Of a DNA stretch of 64,000 nt, positions 30,596 through 42,415 are shown one piece after another; within the stretch, counting starts at the first letter, position 1, and every line of letters starts with the position of its first letter. The position numbers were made by a program, and so were the translations under genes. The notes below the pieces were generated by a model. It had not been told where the DNA came from. It searched no databases and saw only the letters and a list, made by a program, of their open reading frames with translations. The DNA is from Protopterus annectens (lineage: Eukaryota > Chordata > Ceratodontiformes > Protopteridae). The DNA lies in NCBI RefSeq assembly GCF_019279795.1, contig NC_056731.1, positions 862,915,571 to 862,979,570 on the forward strand, in the 5' to 3' direction.

Positions 30596-31441
30596 ATGAT
30601 CAACCCCTACTCTCTACCCTTACCTTCCCTTCCAAACACACTATCACCTTCACTAGCTGTTTCTACAAATTTCCTTAATGTCATATACAAACCCAGCTAC
30701 TTTCTAGCTAAATATCACAGTGTAATACACATCACATATACCATCCTAAATAATAAAAAATTATTTGACTACCATTCTAAGCCCCTCCAATTCAACAACT
30801 TTATATTACTCCACTCCCTAATAGACGGAGACATTCATCCTAACCCTGGTCCAAACCCTTCCCTACTCACCACAAACTGCAACCAATACAAAACAATCCC
30901 CTTACCTTCAAACAAGCCCTCCAATTCACTCTCTATAGCCCATCTAAACATATGTAGTATCTGCAACAAAATACCTCTAGTTCATGCCCTTCTAGATGTA
31001 CATCAGTTTGACATCCCTTGTTTATTAGAAACATGGCTTAAACCCACAATTAAAGACAATGAAATCATCCCCCCAGGTTACAGCATCATTCGTCGCGACC
31101 GCACAAACAAAAAAGGTGGAGGGGTAGCAATTCTCTACAAAGCAGAACTACAAATTAGCAGTCTAAATCTTAACCTACCCTCAGATAATAGTGCAGAAAT
31201 AATTATCTCTAAACTACAGCTTAACTCACACAAATCCATAAACATCATCTGCTCCTATCTTCCCCCAGGAAATAACCACAGTATACTCGAATACATTCTA
31301 AATTGGCTTTCTTCTAACCTCCCTCAAGAAACCATAGTCCTTGGTGACTTTAACATAGACTGGAATTTATGCAGCTGCACTAACCCTGATCAACCTGTAT
31401 GGTTTCTTGCAAGCTATAAACTCCCCCACCAGAATAAATAA
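30596..31441 (+). pseudogene. LINE ORF2, 2A-like motif and AP-endonuclease domain
   Basis: An open frame of 281 codons. Residues 78-86 are GDIHPNPGP, a 2A-like ribosome-skipping motif (usual form D-V/I-E-x-N-P-G-P, here His in place of Glu), which in several LINE clades precedes the endonuclease. The endonuclease motifs follow: SIAHLNICSI (115-118 region, usual N of the active site), CLLETWLKP (Glu at 145), GGGVAILYK and VLGDFNIDWN (250-255). The domain nicks target DNA to prime reverse transcription. The frame ends early through a frameshift near 31390-31405, and the protein resumes in the frame starting at 31407. No separate ORF1 was found between 30226 and 30596. Confidence 0.8.
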
Positions 31442-32678
31442 ACTTAACAATAAAGAAACCACCTTAGATTGGATACTTACAAATAGCCCACGACAAAGAT
31501 ACACAACAGGAACCCTTCCAGATGACCTAAGTGACCATTCACTAATATATATTATCAGACATAAAACAAGCCTAACTATCCCTATTAGTGTCAGAACAGT
31601 CCGTACCAAAAAACATTTTGACCCCGAACTGTTCCAAACTGAACTTAAACAATGTAACTGGTCACCTCTAAAATCTCTCCCTATAAATAAAGCTGTTGAA
31701 CACTTCAATGCCACTTTCTTAGCAATCCTGGACCATCATGCCCCAATACGCGCTATTAGAAACAAAACTAAACCAGCCCAATGGCTCTCAAATAATACTA
31801 GGAAACTAATCCTTTGCAGAAAATAATCTTGGGCTAAATGGCATACCACAAAGGATACTATTGATCACCAAACCTTTAGACAACAAAGAAATACTATGAA
31901 AAAAGCCATCCTACTAGATAAAAAGAACTTCTATCTCCAACTTCAACAATCCTCCCTTAAAGAACCACAAAAATTTTGGACTAGTATTAACAAACATCTA
32001 TACCCAAGCAAAACTGTCACACCTAATCCTCTAGGCTCCAACCCTGACTGCCCAACACAAACAGCCAACACCTTTAACTCTTTCTTTACTACTTCTATAC
32101 TGAATCTTGCAAACCATTTATCTCCTGACACCTCTAATCTGCCTATTCCTAATACCATTCCTCCCCCATTATTCCACCTAGAACCAATACCCACATCCTA
32201 TATCTGCTCCCTAATCCAAAAACTAAAACCCACTACCCCCTCAGCTGATAAACTCCCAGCAGAATTCCTGCAAAAAGGAGCTAAAGCAATTGCTTATCCC
32301 ATCTCCATACTGATCAATAGAACCTTAAAGGAAGGCACTATCCCGTCTATTTGGAAAATTTCCTACATTATTCCTTTTCACAAAGGTGGAAACTCCAATG
32401 ATTTCTCCAACTATCACCCCATAGCTCTCCTCTCTCCACTTGCTGAAATAATGGAGAAATGTATCCACAAACAATTACTTAACCACCTTCTCCATCACAA
32501 TCTACTAGCTAACTGTCAACATGGTTTCCGTCCATTCCATAGTACCAACACAGCCTTGCTATCCTTCACTAACTGTATCAACAAAAATCGCAACAATAAC
32601 ATTCTTTCCTCTGCATTCTTTGTTGACCTATCTAAAGCCTTCAACATGTTAATCACCAACTCCTCCTACACATATTGA
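31407..32678 (+). pseudogene. LINE ORF2, end of endonuclease to first half of reverse transcriptase
   Basis: The same frame holds 31407-31826 (TTLDWILTNSPRQRYTTGTL, DDLSDHSLIYII: the endonuclease SDH motif) and, after one stop at 31824-31826, 31896-32678 (FWTSINKHLYP, ADKLPAEFLQKGAKAIAYPI, SNYHPIALLSPLAEIMEKCI, ANCQHGFRPFHSTNTALLSF, AFFVDLSKAF with the motif A aspartate). A frameshift near 32645 ends it just after motif A. Confidence 0.85.
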
Positions 32679-32743
32679 AGTCCCTCTCACTTGACACTCT
32701 TGCTATGAACATGGTTTGCATCCTACCTTGAAAACAGACAAAG

Positions 32744-33742
32744 GTGGTTCTCTGGCAAAATCATCTTTTAAATCTCCTTCCTATCTCACTAGGTGTTCCT
32801 CAGGGTTCCATATTAGGTCTTCTACTGTTTTCCATTTTTATAAATGACCTTCATCTATCCACTCCACTCTCTACCTGCATTAAATATGCAGATGACTCTA
32901 CTATAATTTGTTCAGCCACATCCCAGACCGAACTTCATTCTCTTACACAAAAAGCTTTCAGCACTGTAGAACAACGGTTCTCTAACCATTGTCTTCTCCT
33001 CAACCCGAAAAAAACTAAACTATTACTCTTTACACCTACCCATATATCCACCCCTCTACATTTCACTATTACATCCAATAATGGCACACTTATTTCTCCT
33101 GACCCCACCACCAAACTCCTAGGAATAACAATTGATAATCACTTAAACTTTGACACCCACATAAATACTACAATAAAATCAATTAACAGAAAACTAGGAT
33201 CCCTCTACAGAATCAAACCTTTCCTTACATCAGAAGCTAGGACCGCAATAGCTAGAACCCAATTAATCTCCACCGTATTCTATGCTTCTCCCATATATAC
33301 TAACCTTTCTAAAAATAACCTCAACAAACTGGCTATATCATATAACAATATAGCGAGATTTGCCACAAACTCACCTTTCAGGACTCATCACTGTCTGAAT
33401 CTAAAACAACTGGGCTGGCTAGAACTCCTTAATCAGCTACGATTTAACCAACTTACAATAGCTCACAAAACCATATACCAACCCAGCAACACTCCAATTC
33501 TCTCTTCCCTCATTACGCCATATAATAACCTCAAGAATTTACGCTCCTCTAACAAAATGTTGATTAATACTACCTTATCAAAAAACTTAGCAGGTGACTC
33601 ATTAATCTCTAACTACATTGGTAAAGTATGGAATCAACTACCACATGATCTTACATCTCAGACTTCTCTCCCACTCTTTAAAACTAATCTAAAACTTTTT
33701 CTCAATAACCACTGGTTATGCTCTTGTACCAACCCTGACTAA
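32744..33742 (+). pseudogene. LINE ORF2, second half of reverse transcriptase and C-terminus
   Basis: The frame has LGVPQGSILGLLLFSIFIND (motif B), KYADDSTIICSA (motif C, YADD at residues 48-51), NPKKTKLLLFTP, LLGITIDNHLNFDTHI and the LINE C-terminus through FKTNLKLFLNNHWLCSCTNP. Between 32650 and 32790 the WFASYLENRQRWF segment lies in other frames. It is separated by at least two frameshifts from the upstream half. Confidence 0.85.
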
Positions 33743-34140
33743 CTGTTATCCTTAACTAACTGTTCCACTCCAAAACCACTATATTCCTACCAATAAACCC
33801 TCTATATACTACACTCTATATATTAACCTATATTTACTTAAATACTAATGTCTCTGAGTCTCGACTACTATTTTCCTTATTTGTCTATTTAAGTCAATTT
33901 TTCTATTTTTTATGTAATATTTAAGTCAATTTTTTATTTTCTTTCCTCTATTTTTTATGTAAACATTTTTACTCAATTTTGTATTACTGCCTTTCGATGC
34001 CTTTTGTAATCATTTATGTTACATTTTAAATTTTTGTAAGTTTTTTTCTCTGGAGCTTTTCTCCCCGGGCCTCTACTGAAAATGGACATGTATCCAGTTG
34101 GACTAGCCAGGTCAACAAATATAAAATAAAAATAAAATAA
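33743..34140 (+). other. LINE 3' untranslated region and (AAAT)n tail
   Basis: AT-rich sequence ending CCCGGGCCTCTACTGAAAAT, CCAGTTGGACTAGCCAGGTC and AAATAAAATAAATAAATAAA. Similar ends occur on the minus strand at 23050-23150 and 8396-8480. Copy G reverse transcriptase DNA starts right after it. Confidence 0.75.
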
Positions 34141-34144
34141 ATAA

Positions 34145-34800
34145 ATAAATGAGGAAAGCTGAAGTTATGTAACCTAGATTTTTAAGGAAATCCCTTGTTG
34201 TGGAAATGGACTGGTAAGCCAGTTCCAAGAAATGGAGATGGTAGAAAGAGAGTTTTTTTCTGCAGAAAGTGTCCAGAAGACATTGCAGACAGATTAACCT
34301 GGGTGACAGAACTAGGGAAGATTTTTGTAGCTTTAATTTACATCCTAAGCTTTGAGAAATGTTTATGGAGAATAGGAGGGATGCTTGGGTAACTTCAAAG
34401 GAATCCACTAAGATGAGGCAACTGTACAGGTAAGGGTAAATATGGATTCCCTGGTGTCTGCAGAAGGCAATGACTGCAGCTAGGCATTTAAGGAAAACTA
34501 CTGGGGCTGTAGAGAGACAAAATGGTAAGGATGTAAACTGAAAATCCAACTTTGACACAAAGAATCTTAGATAACATGTGGTCTTTGAGAATTTGTATAT
34601 GGTGATATGCGCTGCTGCAATACAGGGTGGGTAGGTAAGAGTTGGGTGGAAGAGGAAAAAGAGGATGAAGTGTTACATGTTGAACATTGGTATGAAAAAG
34701 GAATTCAGAACTGAAAGATCCAATACTGGTCTTCAAGTGTCTCCTTTGTTGGGTACAAGAGAAATCCTTAAGTAAATGCCCTTCCCTTGTTGGGGGGGGG
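34145..34800 (-). pseudogene. DIRS reverse transcriptase relic (copy G)
   Basis: The frame 34112-34558 has LDFQFTSLPFCLSTAPVVFL (motif B), AVIAFCRHQGIHIYPYLYSC (YLDD replaced by YLYS) and weak matches beyond, as in copies D and E. Motif C has lost both aspartates. A run of 13 G lies at about 34791-34804 in its upstream part. Confidence 0.75.
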
Positions 34801-35223
34801 GGGGCAGTTTATATTACACCTTGAGTTAGTGTGTCTGTTAAAATCCAAGGGAAAAAATTAGTATTTTTTTTTGGTGGATCCTTGTTTGAAAAGGAAAGAA
34901 AGTCCACTGTAATTTGCAACACTCCTGAATTATTCTTAGTACCCAAGAATGTACTATTGTCTTCTAGGTGTGCAGGGAATGAGAGAGAGAGATAGAGAGA
35001 GAGGCAGAGAATGAATGAATGGCCAAGGTGAGAAGAAGAGGAGGGCAAAGAGGTGCACAATTAGTCGAGCACTTTTTTTGCATTGGAAAGACCCCTGGGG
35101 TCCTTCCCTTTCTTTTTGATTCACCTTGCCACTTCATTTTTAAATTGTTGTTTACTGAACATTTGCTAACTTGGCTTGAAATGTTTTCTAATGAAAGGTG
35201 TAGGACTTAAAAGAATAGATGTG
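34801..35223 (-). pseudogene. DIRS gag/RT junction relic (copy G, left of D)
   Basis: Non-coding DNA collinear with copy D 38290-38760, for example CTGGGGTCCTTCCCTTTCTT versus TTGGAGTCCCTTTGCC. It ends where the terminal repeat of copy D begins, and the same element resumes at 43096. Confidence 0.55.
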
Positions 35224-35410
35224 AAAGTAAAACTTACTATAACAATACATATTTGAATGATCACTGCTGCAGTAGCCTTAGCTATATAGGTTATATCCTG
35301 CAAGGATACAACAGATGGCCAACTTCCAAAGGGCACCTTATATGTGCCCAAACTGTCAGGCAAGTCAAGCTGAGCTGACTAAAAGACAAGTCTGAATGCA
35401 AAGCTCTTAA
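35224..35410 (+). repeat. copy D inverted terminal repeat, left
   Basis: Inverse of 42905-43095: ATCACTGCTGCAGTAGCC, GGTTATATCCTGC, AAACTGTCAGGCA and AAGCTGAGCTGA occur in the mirrored order. By eye the two are roughly 75-80% alike. Confidence 0.85.
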
Positions 35411-35512
35411 GAGGTTTTCTGCCACCAGACAGAGGGAGGCTGAGCCCTGAAAGGACAATGCTTGGCCTGAAAGGACAATGCTCAGAACAACAAAAAATAA
35501 ATGTCCACACCC

Positions 35513-35625
35513 TGACTACTGCAGCAGTGATCATTTGAACATTTACCATTATGGTAAGTTTTACTTATACAACTGTACTATGTTCATCATATTGATCACT
35601 GCTGCAGTAACCTTAGCAATATGGG
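35513..35625 (-). repeat. copy D internal complementary region
   Basis: CTACTGCAGCAGTGATCATT ... TATGGTAAGTTTTACTT inverts the left edge, and CATCATATTGATCACTGCTG inverts the right edge. The whole is a large imperfect palindrome. Confidence 0.85.
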
Positions 35626-35639
35626 TAGACTATCCTAGC

Positions 35640-36503
35640 TTACTGCATTTGGGAGGTGAAAGGGGAAGAGTCCAGGAACTATTGGAGAATGGTCCTACTA
35701 AAGCTTTATCTGGACCTACAGAAGGAATTAAGTATATAGTGTTTTATAAATGTATGTACAGAGGACCAAGCAGCAGTTTCTAGAATACTTCTAGGATCCA
35801 ACCCTTTCAAAAAAGCCATAGATGATGACAAGGCCCTGGTACAGTTGGCCTTAACTTGGTTTGGAATAATGTTGTTATGGTGAGTATAACAAAGGTAATA
35901 GTCTCAGACAACCATTTTGAAATAGTCTGTTTTGACATTGTTGTCCCTTTTTACTTTCACAGGAAATGAACACAATCAGAAATCTGAAAGATTTAGTTCT
36001 GTCAAGATAGTACCTGCTTTGTCTGTGGACATCCAGGGTAAGGAGTATCCCTTCTCCTTCACTTTTTAGTTTCAGGAAAGAAAATGGGTAGACAGTTTGG
36101 CTTAAAGTAAATTTGGATACCACTTTAGAAATAAAAGAAGTATTAGTTCTCAAAGAAACCCTGTCCATATGGAAAATGAGATGGGATTGACTCACCATAA
36201 GAGCTTGCAACTCAGATACCCTTCTTGCAGAGGTCAGAGTAATCAGCAAAACTGTTTTCCATGTTAAGCACTTTAATTCAGCCAGATTAGCTGGTTCAAG
36301 TGGAGCAAGTTTTAGCAAAAATTAAGATTCCAAGGAGGGGCCACCAGATTTCTTGGAAGTCTCTTATGCAAAACATATTTTACGAACATTTTGACATGAC
36401 ACGACATTGAAAGTGGAGGATCCAAGGGCAGATAGGCTGAAATGGCTGACAAATGAACCTTGACAGAGGAATAAGAAAGGCCGTAGGATTGTAACTCACA
36501 CAA
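35640..36503 (-). pseudogene. DIRS tyrosine recombinase (copy D)
   Basis: N-terminal part 36312-36503 (LSYSSVKVHLSAISAYLPLD). Box I SARRVSELQALMVSQS is in 35875-36318. The C-terminus at 35640-35870 reads ANCTRALSSSMAFLKGL and TFIKHYILNSF. The catalytic His of H-x-x-R is Asn here (N-C-T-R), while the Tyr region is kept. Frameshifts lie at about 36315 and 35875. Confidence 0.75.
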
Positions 36504-36680
36504 GTATTGTCGAACCAGAGAACAACTAACCTGAATGGGTACTGGTTATGTTGTTGGCGCCAACTAGAAAACCTTTTCTATTTGCTTATATATGATTTTC
36601 TAGTACAGGCTTTCTTCCTCCATTAGTATATGCTGCACATCCTCAATAAATAGGTGCCTAAAAGGAATTAACCCTAACAT

Positions 36681-37650
36681 CTAGGAAGTCAATTGAAATT
36701 GGTTGATGCTGGGGTGTATCAAACACACCTGTTCTTGTGTGAGTAATCCAGTTTGTGGGAAGCTTGTGGTAATTACCCTGGCCATTTCCAAAAGAAGGGA
36801 GAACCATGGATGCCAGGGCCAGAAGGGAATCACCACAATGATCTTGGGGGATTCCTTCTCAATCTTCAGACATATCTTGGATATTAGTGGAAAGGATGGA
36901 AAAGCATACAGGAACATTCCTGTCCAAGGAAAAGAAAAGGCAACTGTCGACCGGGCCTTCTTGTATGGAATCCTGGAACAGAATCTTGGCAGTTGATTGT
37001 TCAGAGATGACGCAGAAAGGTCTACTTGAGGAACTCCCCACAGATGGAGCATATCTTGGAAGAACCCTGATCTAGTTTCCATTTGTGAGGGTCTGCCTTA
37101 GTCCAACTCGGCTTGTCTTCTACTCTGACAGAATGCAGGATGCCAGTAGAGGGAGACTATGCCATGAAGCTACAGCCCCAGCAAACATAGCTAGTCTGCA
37201 AAGGGGGTATGATCTGGTTCACCCTTACTTGTTGATTTACCACAAATGTGGTATTGTCTATAACTATTTAAAGAGGTCCAGGGGATCAAAGATGGGTCAA
37301 AGAGTTGAGTGCCTTGATCAGGGCAGGTATCTTCATATTTATGTCCCTGTGTCTGTCACTGGTGTCCCACACCCTCTACACTTTTATCCCTCCTGTAACT
37401 GCCCTCACAAACAAAGTCCAAAGTGTTTGTGGTTTCTGACTGCTTTGGAGCAGGGAGGGAGAAGCAAATACCTCGATTTAGGGATATCTGTTATCTCCAC
37501 CAAAAGATTTCTCTTCTGACAAGCCCCAGCATTGGGAACTGAAAAGATAAATAATGTTGATGTTGGGACCAAAGAGAATTCAGATACCAGTGTATATTTT
37601 TTATGTGGAGTCTTGCCAGAGGCATCGTGAGAATCACAGATTCCATGAGA
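36681..37650 (-). pseudogene. DIRS linker and RNase H relic (copy D)
   Basis: The frame 36681-37082 holds the linker domain (GMFLYAFPSFPLISKICLKI, IIVVIPFWPWHPWFSLLLEM). The RNase H core at about 37080-37640 is recognisable by DNA similarity to copies G and B but not as a clean frame. Confidence 0.7.
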
Positions 37651-37659
37651 CCAACAATC

Positions 37660-38359
37660 CTAAGGCATTCCCTCAAAGTGACCGAAGCCTTGATGGAAAA
37701 CCTTAGAAACAGATATAGATAATGATCTGTTTTTATCTGTGGAAGAAAATCTCTTTGAACTTAGGTGTCTAGTTGACATCCAAGAAACACAATCCTGTGT
37801 GAAGGGGTAAAGAAAGACTTTTGAATGTTCTCTTGGAATCCCAGCTTGTGTAAGGGATCTCTCACCCAAGAGATTCTTGACACTTTGAAAAAGACTCTGC
37901 AAAGATATGCTAGTCATCTCAATATGGAAAAATGTGGATACCCTTAGCCTGCAGTGAGCTACAACTGGAGCTAGACACTTTGTATACACTCTTAGTGCAT
38001 TGGGTGGTCCAAAGAGTAAAGTAGAGAACTGATAATGTAATCTAGACATATAAAATCTTAAAAAAATCTCTGAGGTCTGAATGAATAGGATGTAATGACA
38101 CGCTTCCTTTAAGCCTAGTATTGCCAGGAAACTTGAAAGAGGACGAAGAGGTAACATGTAGTGAAGAGATATTATTTTGAATTTGAGAACTATCACAAAT
38201 AGGTTTAGGAAAGAAAAATCCAGAATTGGTTTCCAAGAATTTTCTTTCTTTCTTTGCCACTAGGAACATCCTTGAATAAAAACTCTTCCCCACATGGGAA
38301 GAAGGAACTTCTTCTATCACTCCTTCAGACAACATGCAATAAAAAACAGTTGGAAACAA
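37660..38359 (-). pseudogene. DIRS reverse transcriptase relic (copy D)
   Basis: Frames 37660-38196 and 38042-38359 contain KERKFLETNSGFF, YQFSTLLFGPPNALRVYTKC (motif B) and LAPVVAHCRLRVSTFFHIEM, where motif C YLDD has become HIEM. Catalytically dead. Confidence 0.75.
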
Positions 38360-38399
38360 AACAATCTGATCTGAGGGATGAAGAATGACATTGCTGGAA

Positions 38400-40065
38400 A
38401 GGAGGAATTTCCTCCCACTGCTACCTGTAACCTTGGCAAATGATATTCTGAACTCAATAGTCTGAAACTATCTGTTGCCAAAGAGATTCAGACTTTCTGA
38501 AAGAAAAAAAGGGGGAGGTGGTGGTTCACAAGGTCTCTTGAATGGTCATTCAGATTTGTTGGACTGTCCTTGGTTTTGAGAAGCCTAAAACTTCTTTTTG
38601 GAGTCCCTTTGCCATGTCTTCTTAAAAGTCTATTTACCTGTATTTTGTTGAGACCATTTATTCTGTTTTGCCAAAACTGGTTGAGAAGAAAGAAAATCCC
38701 TTGGAAAATTTGGAAAAAGAGGGCTGTAAAAATCTTCTATCTCTGAAAGAGTATGATTTGAATTAACAAAGTGCTTAGCAGCAGTGGGATCAACTAAAGC
38801 TATAGCTATTGGTTCTGGTCTGGGAACAGTGTATAAAAATGTAAAAGATGAGGAACTTTATACATCCTATCTATCTTTTTAGGGGCAGCTGGCTGACTGT
38901 CATCAAAACTGCAGGAAGTAACACACATCCTCTAAAGCAGACAGAACAGGGGGAATGGGTGTAGGTTCTGTAAAATCCTTCCGTAACAACTCATAGTATT
39001 TTCTGAGGGACTGAAACATAAACACATTCTAGAAATAGTCTCAGAGAAGGGAAACCCAGAGGGAGAATCAGAAACTAAGCTCTCCTCTGAGTCTGAATCA
39101 GAAATCTGAGGGAAAAAAACAGTCCCTGCATATTCTTATTCAGATTCAGAATCTTGAATATCTTCAGGAAAAGTGGAATCCCTTTCTTTTACCAGAAACC
39201 ACTTTACAAGAAGGATCAATAGCCTGAATTAAAGACTGAGCTAGACCCAGTGAAATACTCCTATCCAAGGAAAATTGAGGATGAGCAGAATATGCTTGTT
39301 TTTCTGTTTCTTTCTGATGGAAAAAATTATGCCAACCATGTTACTAATGGCAGCAGCAAATGTTTCCCCTGGGATGCCTGTCACAAAAGGGCAAACTTCC
39401 CTGTTCCCTCTTCCAAGATTGACAAAAGTGGCTCTCTGTTGCCCACTGAGGGGACCCTAACAGCCACAGAGGATGTGGTTAATTCCAGGTCCATTGTGGC
39501 TGTAGGCGCTACACCAGAGGAATCCGCGGGTAAAAGATGAGTTGGCTGAGATACAACAAATGGTTGCAACAGAGTCAACCACCTGCAGCTGAGGCAAATT
39601 GCTAGCCTGCTGTGGGGGCAAAGGTTGTTTGCTATTTTTTTTTTCTTTTTGTGGCTGGAAGGACTAACTGTGGGACCAGTAGTCTGGTTCATGGTCAAGC
39701 TGAAAATGGTGCCTCTTTCCCAAGGAACACAAATATCAACTACCAGTAAACACTATCAGTCTACAGAAGTTCCTTTTTTGACAGAAGAACACATTAAAAA
39801 GCACTTACAACACTATGGCAGCCCCACAAAGGTAAAATGAATACAGTTTCTCCACAGAACAAAATGGTTTCAGTTATTTTACACCACTTTAAAGTGACAG
39901 AAAAAAAATTGTGCTCAGTTTAAAAGTACGTCCTGAAACAGTCCATTAAAACACAACACTCCAAAAATTAAAATAACTTTCCTGAACAGGAAAGTAATAA
40001 AACATGAAAAAAATTAAGAAAACAGAAGGTTTTCCCCAAAGGGAACTTATCTGCCCAGCAAAGAA
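38400..40065 (-). pseudogene. DIRS gag remains (copy D)
   Basis: No long minus-strand frame, but the DNA aligns with copy E on both sides of that copy's LINE: 39170-39250 with 59895-59995, and 39381-39698 with 59985-60450 (frames reading LEEGTGKFALL and EEAGKVPLLSQNP style segments). The acidic, serine-rich coding character fits the gag of copy B. Confidence 0.55.
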
Positions 40066-40099
40066 AAGCACAAGACTAAGACCTGGTTCAAGGCTCCAG

Positions 40100-40660
40100 A
40101 GAGCACCCCTGCACTACTAGGCTATAACTCATACCACACTTTTCGGCCATGTAACCTGGACCGAAACACCAAAGGCAGAGGTGTGTCCATATTCATTAAG
40201 GATATCCACACTTCCAGGCTAGTTGCTCAGCATAATGCATCCGAGGTTATCCAAGTGCAACTAATTCTGGGCAAAACTGCAATCCAAATTGTAGCTTGCT
40301 ACAGATCCCCTACCATGCCCCAGGATTCCCACTCCTCTTTTCTTGATGTACTGGAAAATATTAGGGTTCAACCAAACACCCTAATAATGGGCGACTTCAA
40401 CTACCCCACCATTAACTGGAAAACTACTCGTGTACCAACTCCTTATCTCAACGCTTTCTGGAATTCATAAACTCCAATGCCCTGGATCAACTTATCCACA
40501 CCCCCACCAGGGACAACAATATCCTAGACCTAGTCATTACCAGCATGAGTGACCGGTGTTCCACACCTGAAGTCAACTCCTCGTTGGTCCAATCTGACCA
40601 TAAGCTAATCACCCTTGATATCCATATCCTGCCCCATCCCCCATTAAGGAAACCACGGTA
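40100..40660 (+). pseudogene. CR1-like LINE endonuclease domain (partial)
   Basis: The frame 40183-40470 and its upstream extension read GRGVSIFIKD, ASEVIQVQLILGKTAIQIVA and LIMGDFNYPTINW (the G-D-F-N-Y block of AP endonucleases). The end (SNALDQLIHTPTR, SDHKLITLDI) continues in other frames after a frameshift near 40465. The N-terminal E-T-W block lies before the truncation. Confidence 0.8.
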
Positions 40661-40684
40661 AAAAATTTCTCCAAAGCCAACTTC

Positions 40685-42415
40685 ATGCTTCTTAAGACAG
40701 AAGTGGTGAACTTCATGACACCCATGCAGATGGACAATACAGTTACAACTGCTGAATCCTACACAAATGCACTCTATAAGCACTTACACGAGTGCATGGA
40801 TCGTGCTATCCCAAACAGAACCAAGATGCTATCCTCCAAAAAAAAGGAAGCCAATCTGGTGGTCCCCTGCCATAAACAAACTGTGCAACAGAAAGAAGAA
40901 ACTGTTGCAAAAGAGAGTAAAATCCCATGAGTGGATGAGATCCCTGGTCAGTCTCAGTAAGAAGCTGAGATCCCTTATAAGATCCTTCAAAGCTAGCTAC
41001 GAAAACAAAATCGCCACTAATTCTAAGGACAACCACAAAGCATTTTATAGCTATGCCAAGAATCTCGATGGCAACACCCAGATCTGCTCTGAGTTACAGC
41101 ACAACGGCACGAAAATTACAGAACCAACTGATATTGCCAACATCCTGGCAGATAGGTTCAGTGCTAACTTTACCCCCCCTCACCCCCTAAAGGGCCCATA
41201 TCTATACAGGAAGAATGCAGAGTCCCTGTAATCACAACTAAGCAGGTAAAAGCTGCACTCTCTAAAGCCAAAAGCACAGCATCCATGGGACCGGACAACA
41301 TCGCAGGCTGTGTTTTACACGAACTTCAGAAGAAACTGGCTCCCCACTTAAGCACCATGTTCAATAATAGCCTCGCGTCAGGCTTTGCGCCCACTGAATG
41401 GTGCACAGCAACAGTTATCCCACTCCACAAATGGGGAGCCACCACTGATCCTGGGAACTATCGACCTATTAGCCTAATGAGCCTCGGCTGCAAGGCCATG
41501 GAACGTATCATCATGGAACTCATTAACAAAGACATTGGTAACCTCCAAACTCTGGACCCCACCCAGTTCGGGTTTGTGAAAGGCAGATCATGCTTCCAGA
41601 ACCTGATCAACTTCTTTGTGGCAGTCACCAAAGCCATAGATGAGGGTAAGGTGGTTCACACAGCCTATCTTGACCTCGCCAAGGCTTTTGACACCATCCC
41701 CCATTCTGGAATTATAACTAAACTCACTAAACTAGGTATAAATTCCTATGTCACAAGATGGGTTGCCAACTGGCTCACTGACAGAACCCACACTGTAAAA
41801 GTTGCAGACTCCAAATCTGACCTCAAAGCAGTGACAAGTGGAGTACCACAGTGTTCCATCCTGAGACATCTCCTGTTTCGTATCTACTTCTCTGAAGTAC
41901 AGGCTAACACAGAAGGCCTCTGGCTAATGAAGTTCATAGATGACTGCAAACTAGGAGCCATAGTCAAGTCCCCAAATGATGTGGACATCCTACAGAAGGG
42001 CCTCGCTGAGACAGATGCCTGGTGTCAGAGCCACGGCCTGAAGCTCAATGCCAAAATGTGCAGTGTCATCCACTTTGGTAAAAACTCTGTACCCATGAAC
42101 TACCACATAGGCAGCAATCTACTTAACACCGAATGTGTGTTAAGAGACCTTGGGACCCAGGTGGACAGTAGTCTCTCCTTCGAAAATCATATCGCCACAG
42201 TAGTCAGGAAGTCCTTCTACGTGGCACACCTCATCATAAAAGGGTTCTCATCTAGGAAAAAAGAGGTCATTGTTCCTCTCTACTCGACACTCATTAGACC
42301 CATTATAGAGTACCCCTTTTGGAATGTACCTCACAAGACATCTGCAACAGCTGGAAAGGCCACAGTAGTACCTCACAAAGAGGATTACTGGCCTCAAACA
42401 AATACCCTACACTGA
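40685..42415 (+). pseudogene. CR1-like LINE reverse transcriptase
   Basis: Frames 40767-41231 (RKPIWWSPAINKLCNRKKKL, AFYSYAKNLDG) and 41285-42415 (376 codons): GPDNIAGCVLHEL, NYRPISLMSLGCKAMERII, TQFGFVKGRSC, AYLDLAKAFDTIPHSGI (motif A), TSGVPQCSIL (motif B; Gln-Gly is Gln-Cys), LMKFIDDCKLGAIV (motif C; F-I-D-D where the copy at 58 kb has F-A-D-D) and PLYSTLIRPIIEY. A frameshift at about 41230 and one near 42330 break it; the C-terminus continues to about 42770. Confidence 0.9.

Larger units (their letters stand above)
26724..34140 (+). mobile_element. L2-like LINE, full length, with a duplicated leader
   Basis: A 7.4-kb insertion in copy G. Order: leader part A (26724-26789), part B (26790-27605), part C (27606-27950) with a TATA box at its end, part A again (27951-28018), a 1536-bp intron-like segment (28019-29554), part B again (29555-30225), the body with endonuclease and reverse transcriptase (30226-33742) and the 3' end with an (AAAT)n tail (34140). 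Copy G sequence resumes right after the tail. Coding regions carry several frameshifts and a stop, so it is inactive. L2-like placement rests on the protein motifs and the tail and is moderately sure. Confidence 0.8.

Noticed and set aside
34791-34804. Homopolymer G runs (also near 54437) as functional quadruplex sites
   Set aside because: They are not shared at equivalent positions between DIRS copies and look like simple slippage expansions.
40767-41036. Minus-strand frame of 76 codons inside the CR1-like LINE
   Set aside because: Antisense to the LINE linker region, which has a clear family match on the plus strand.
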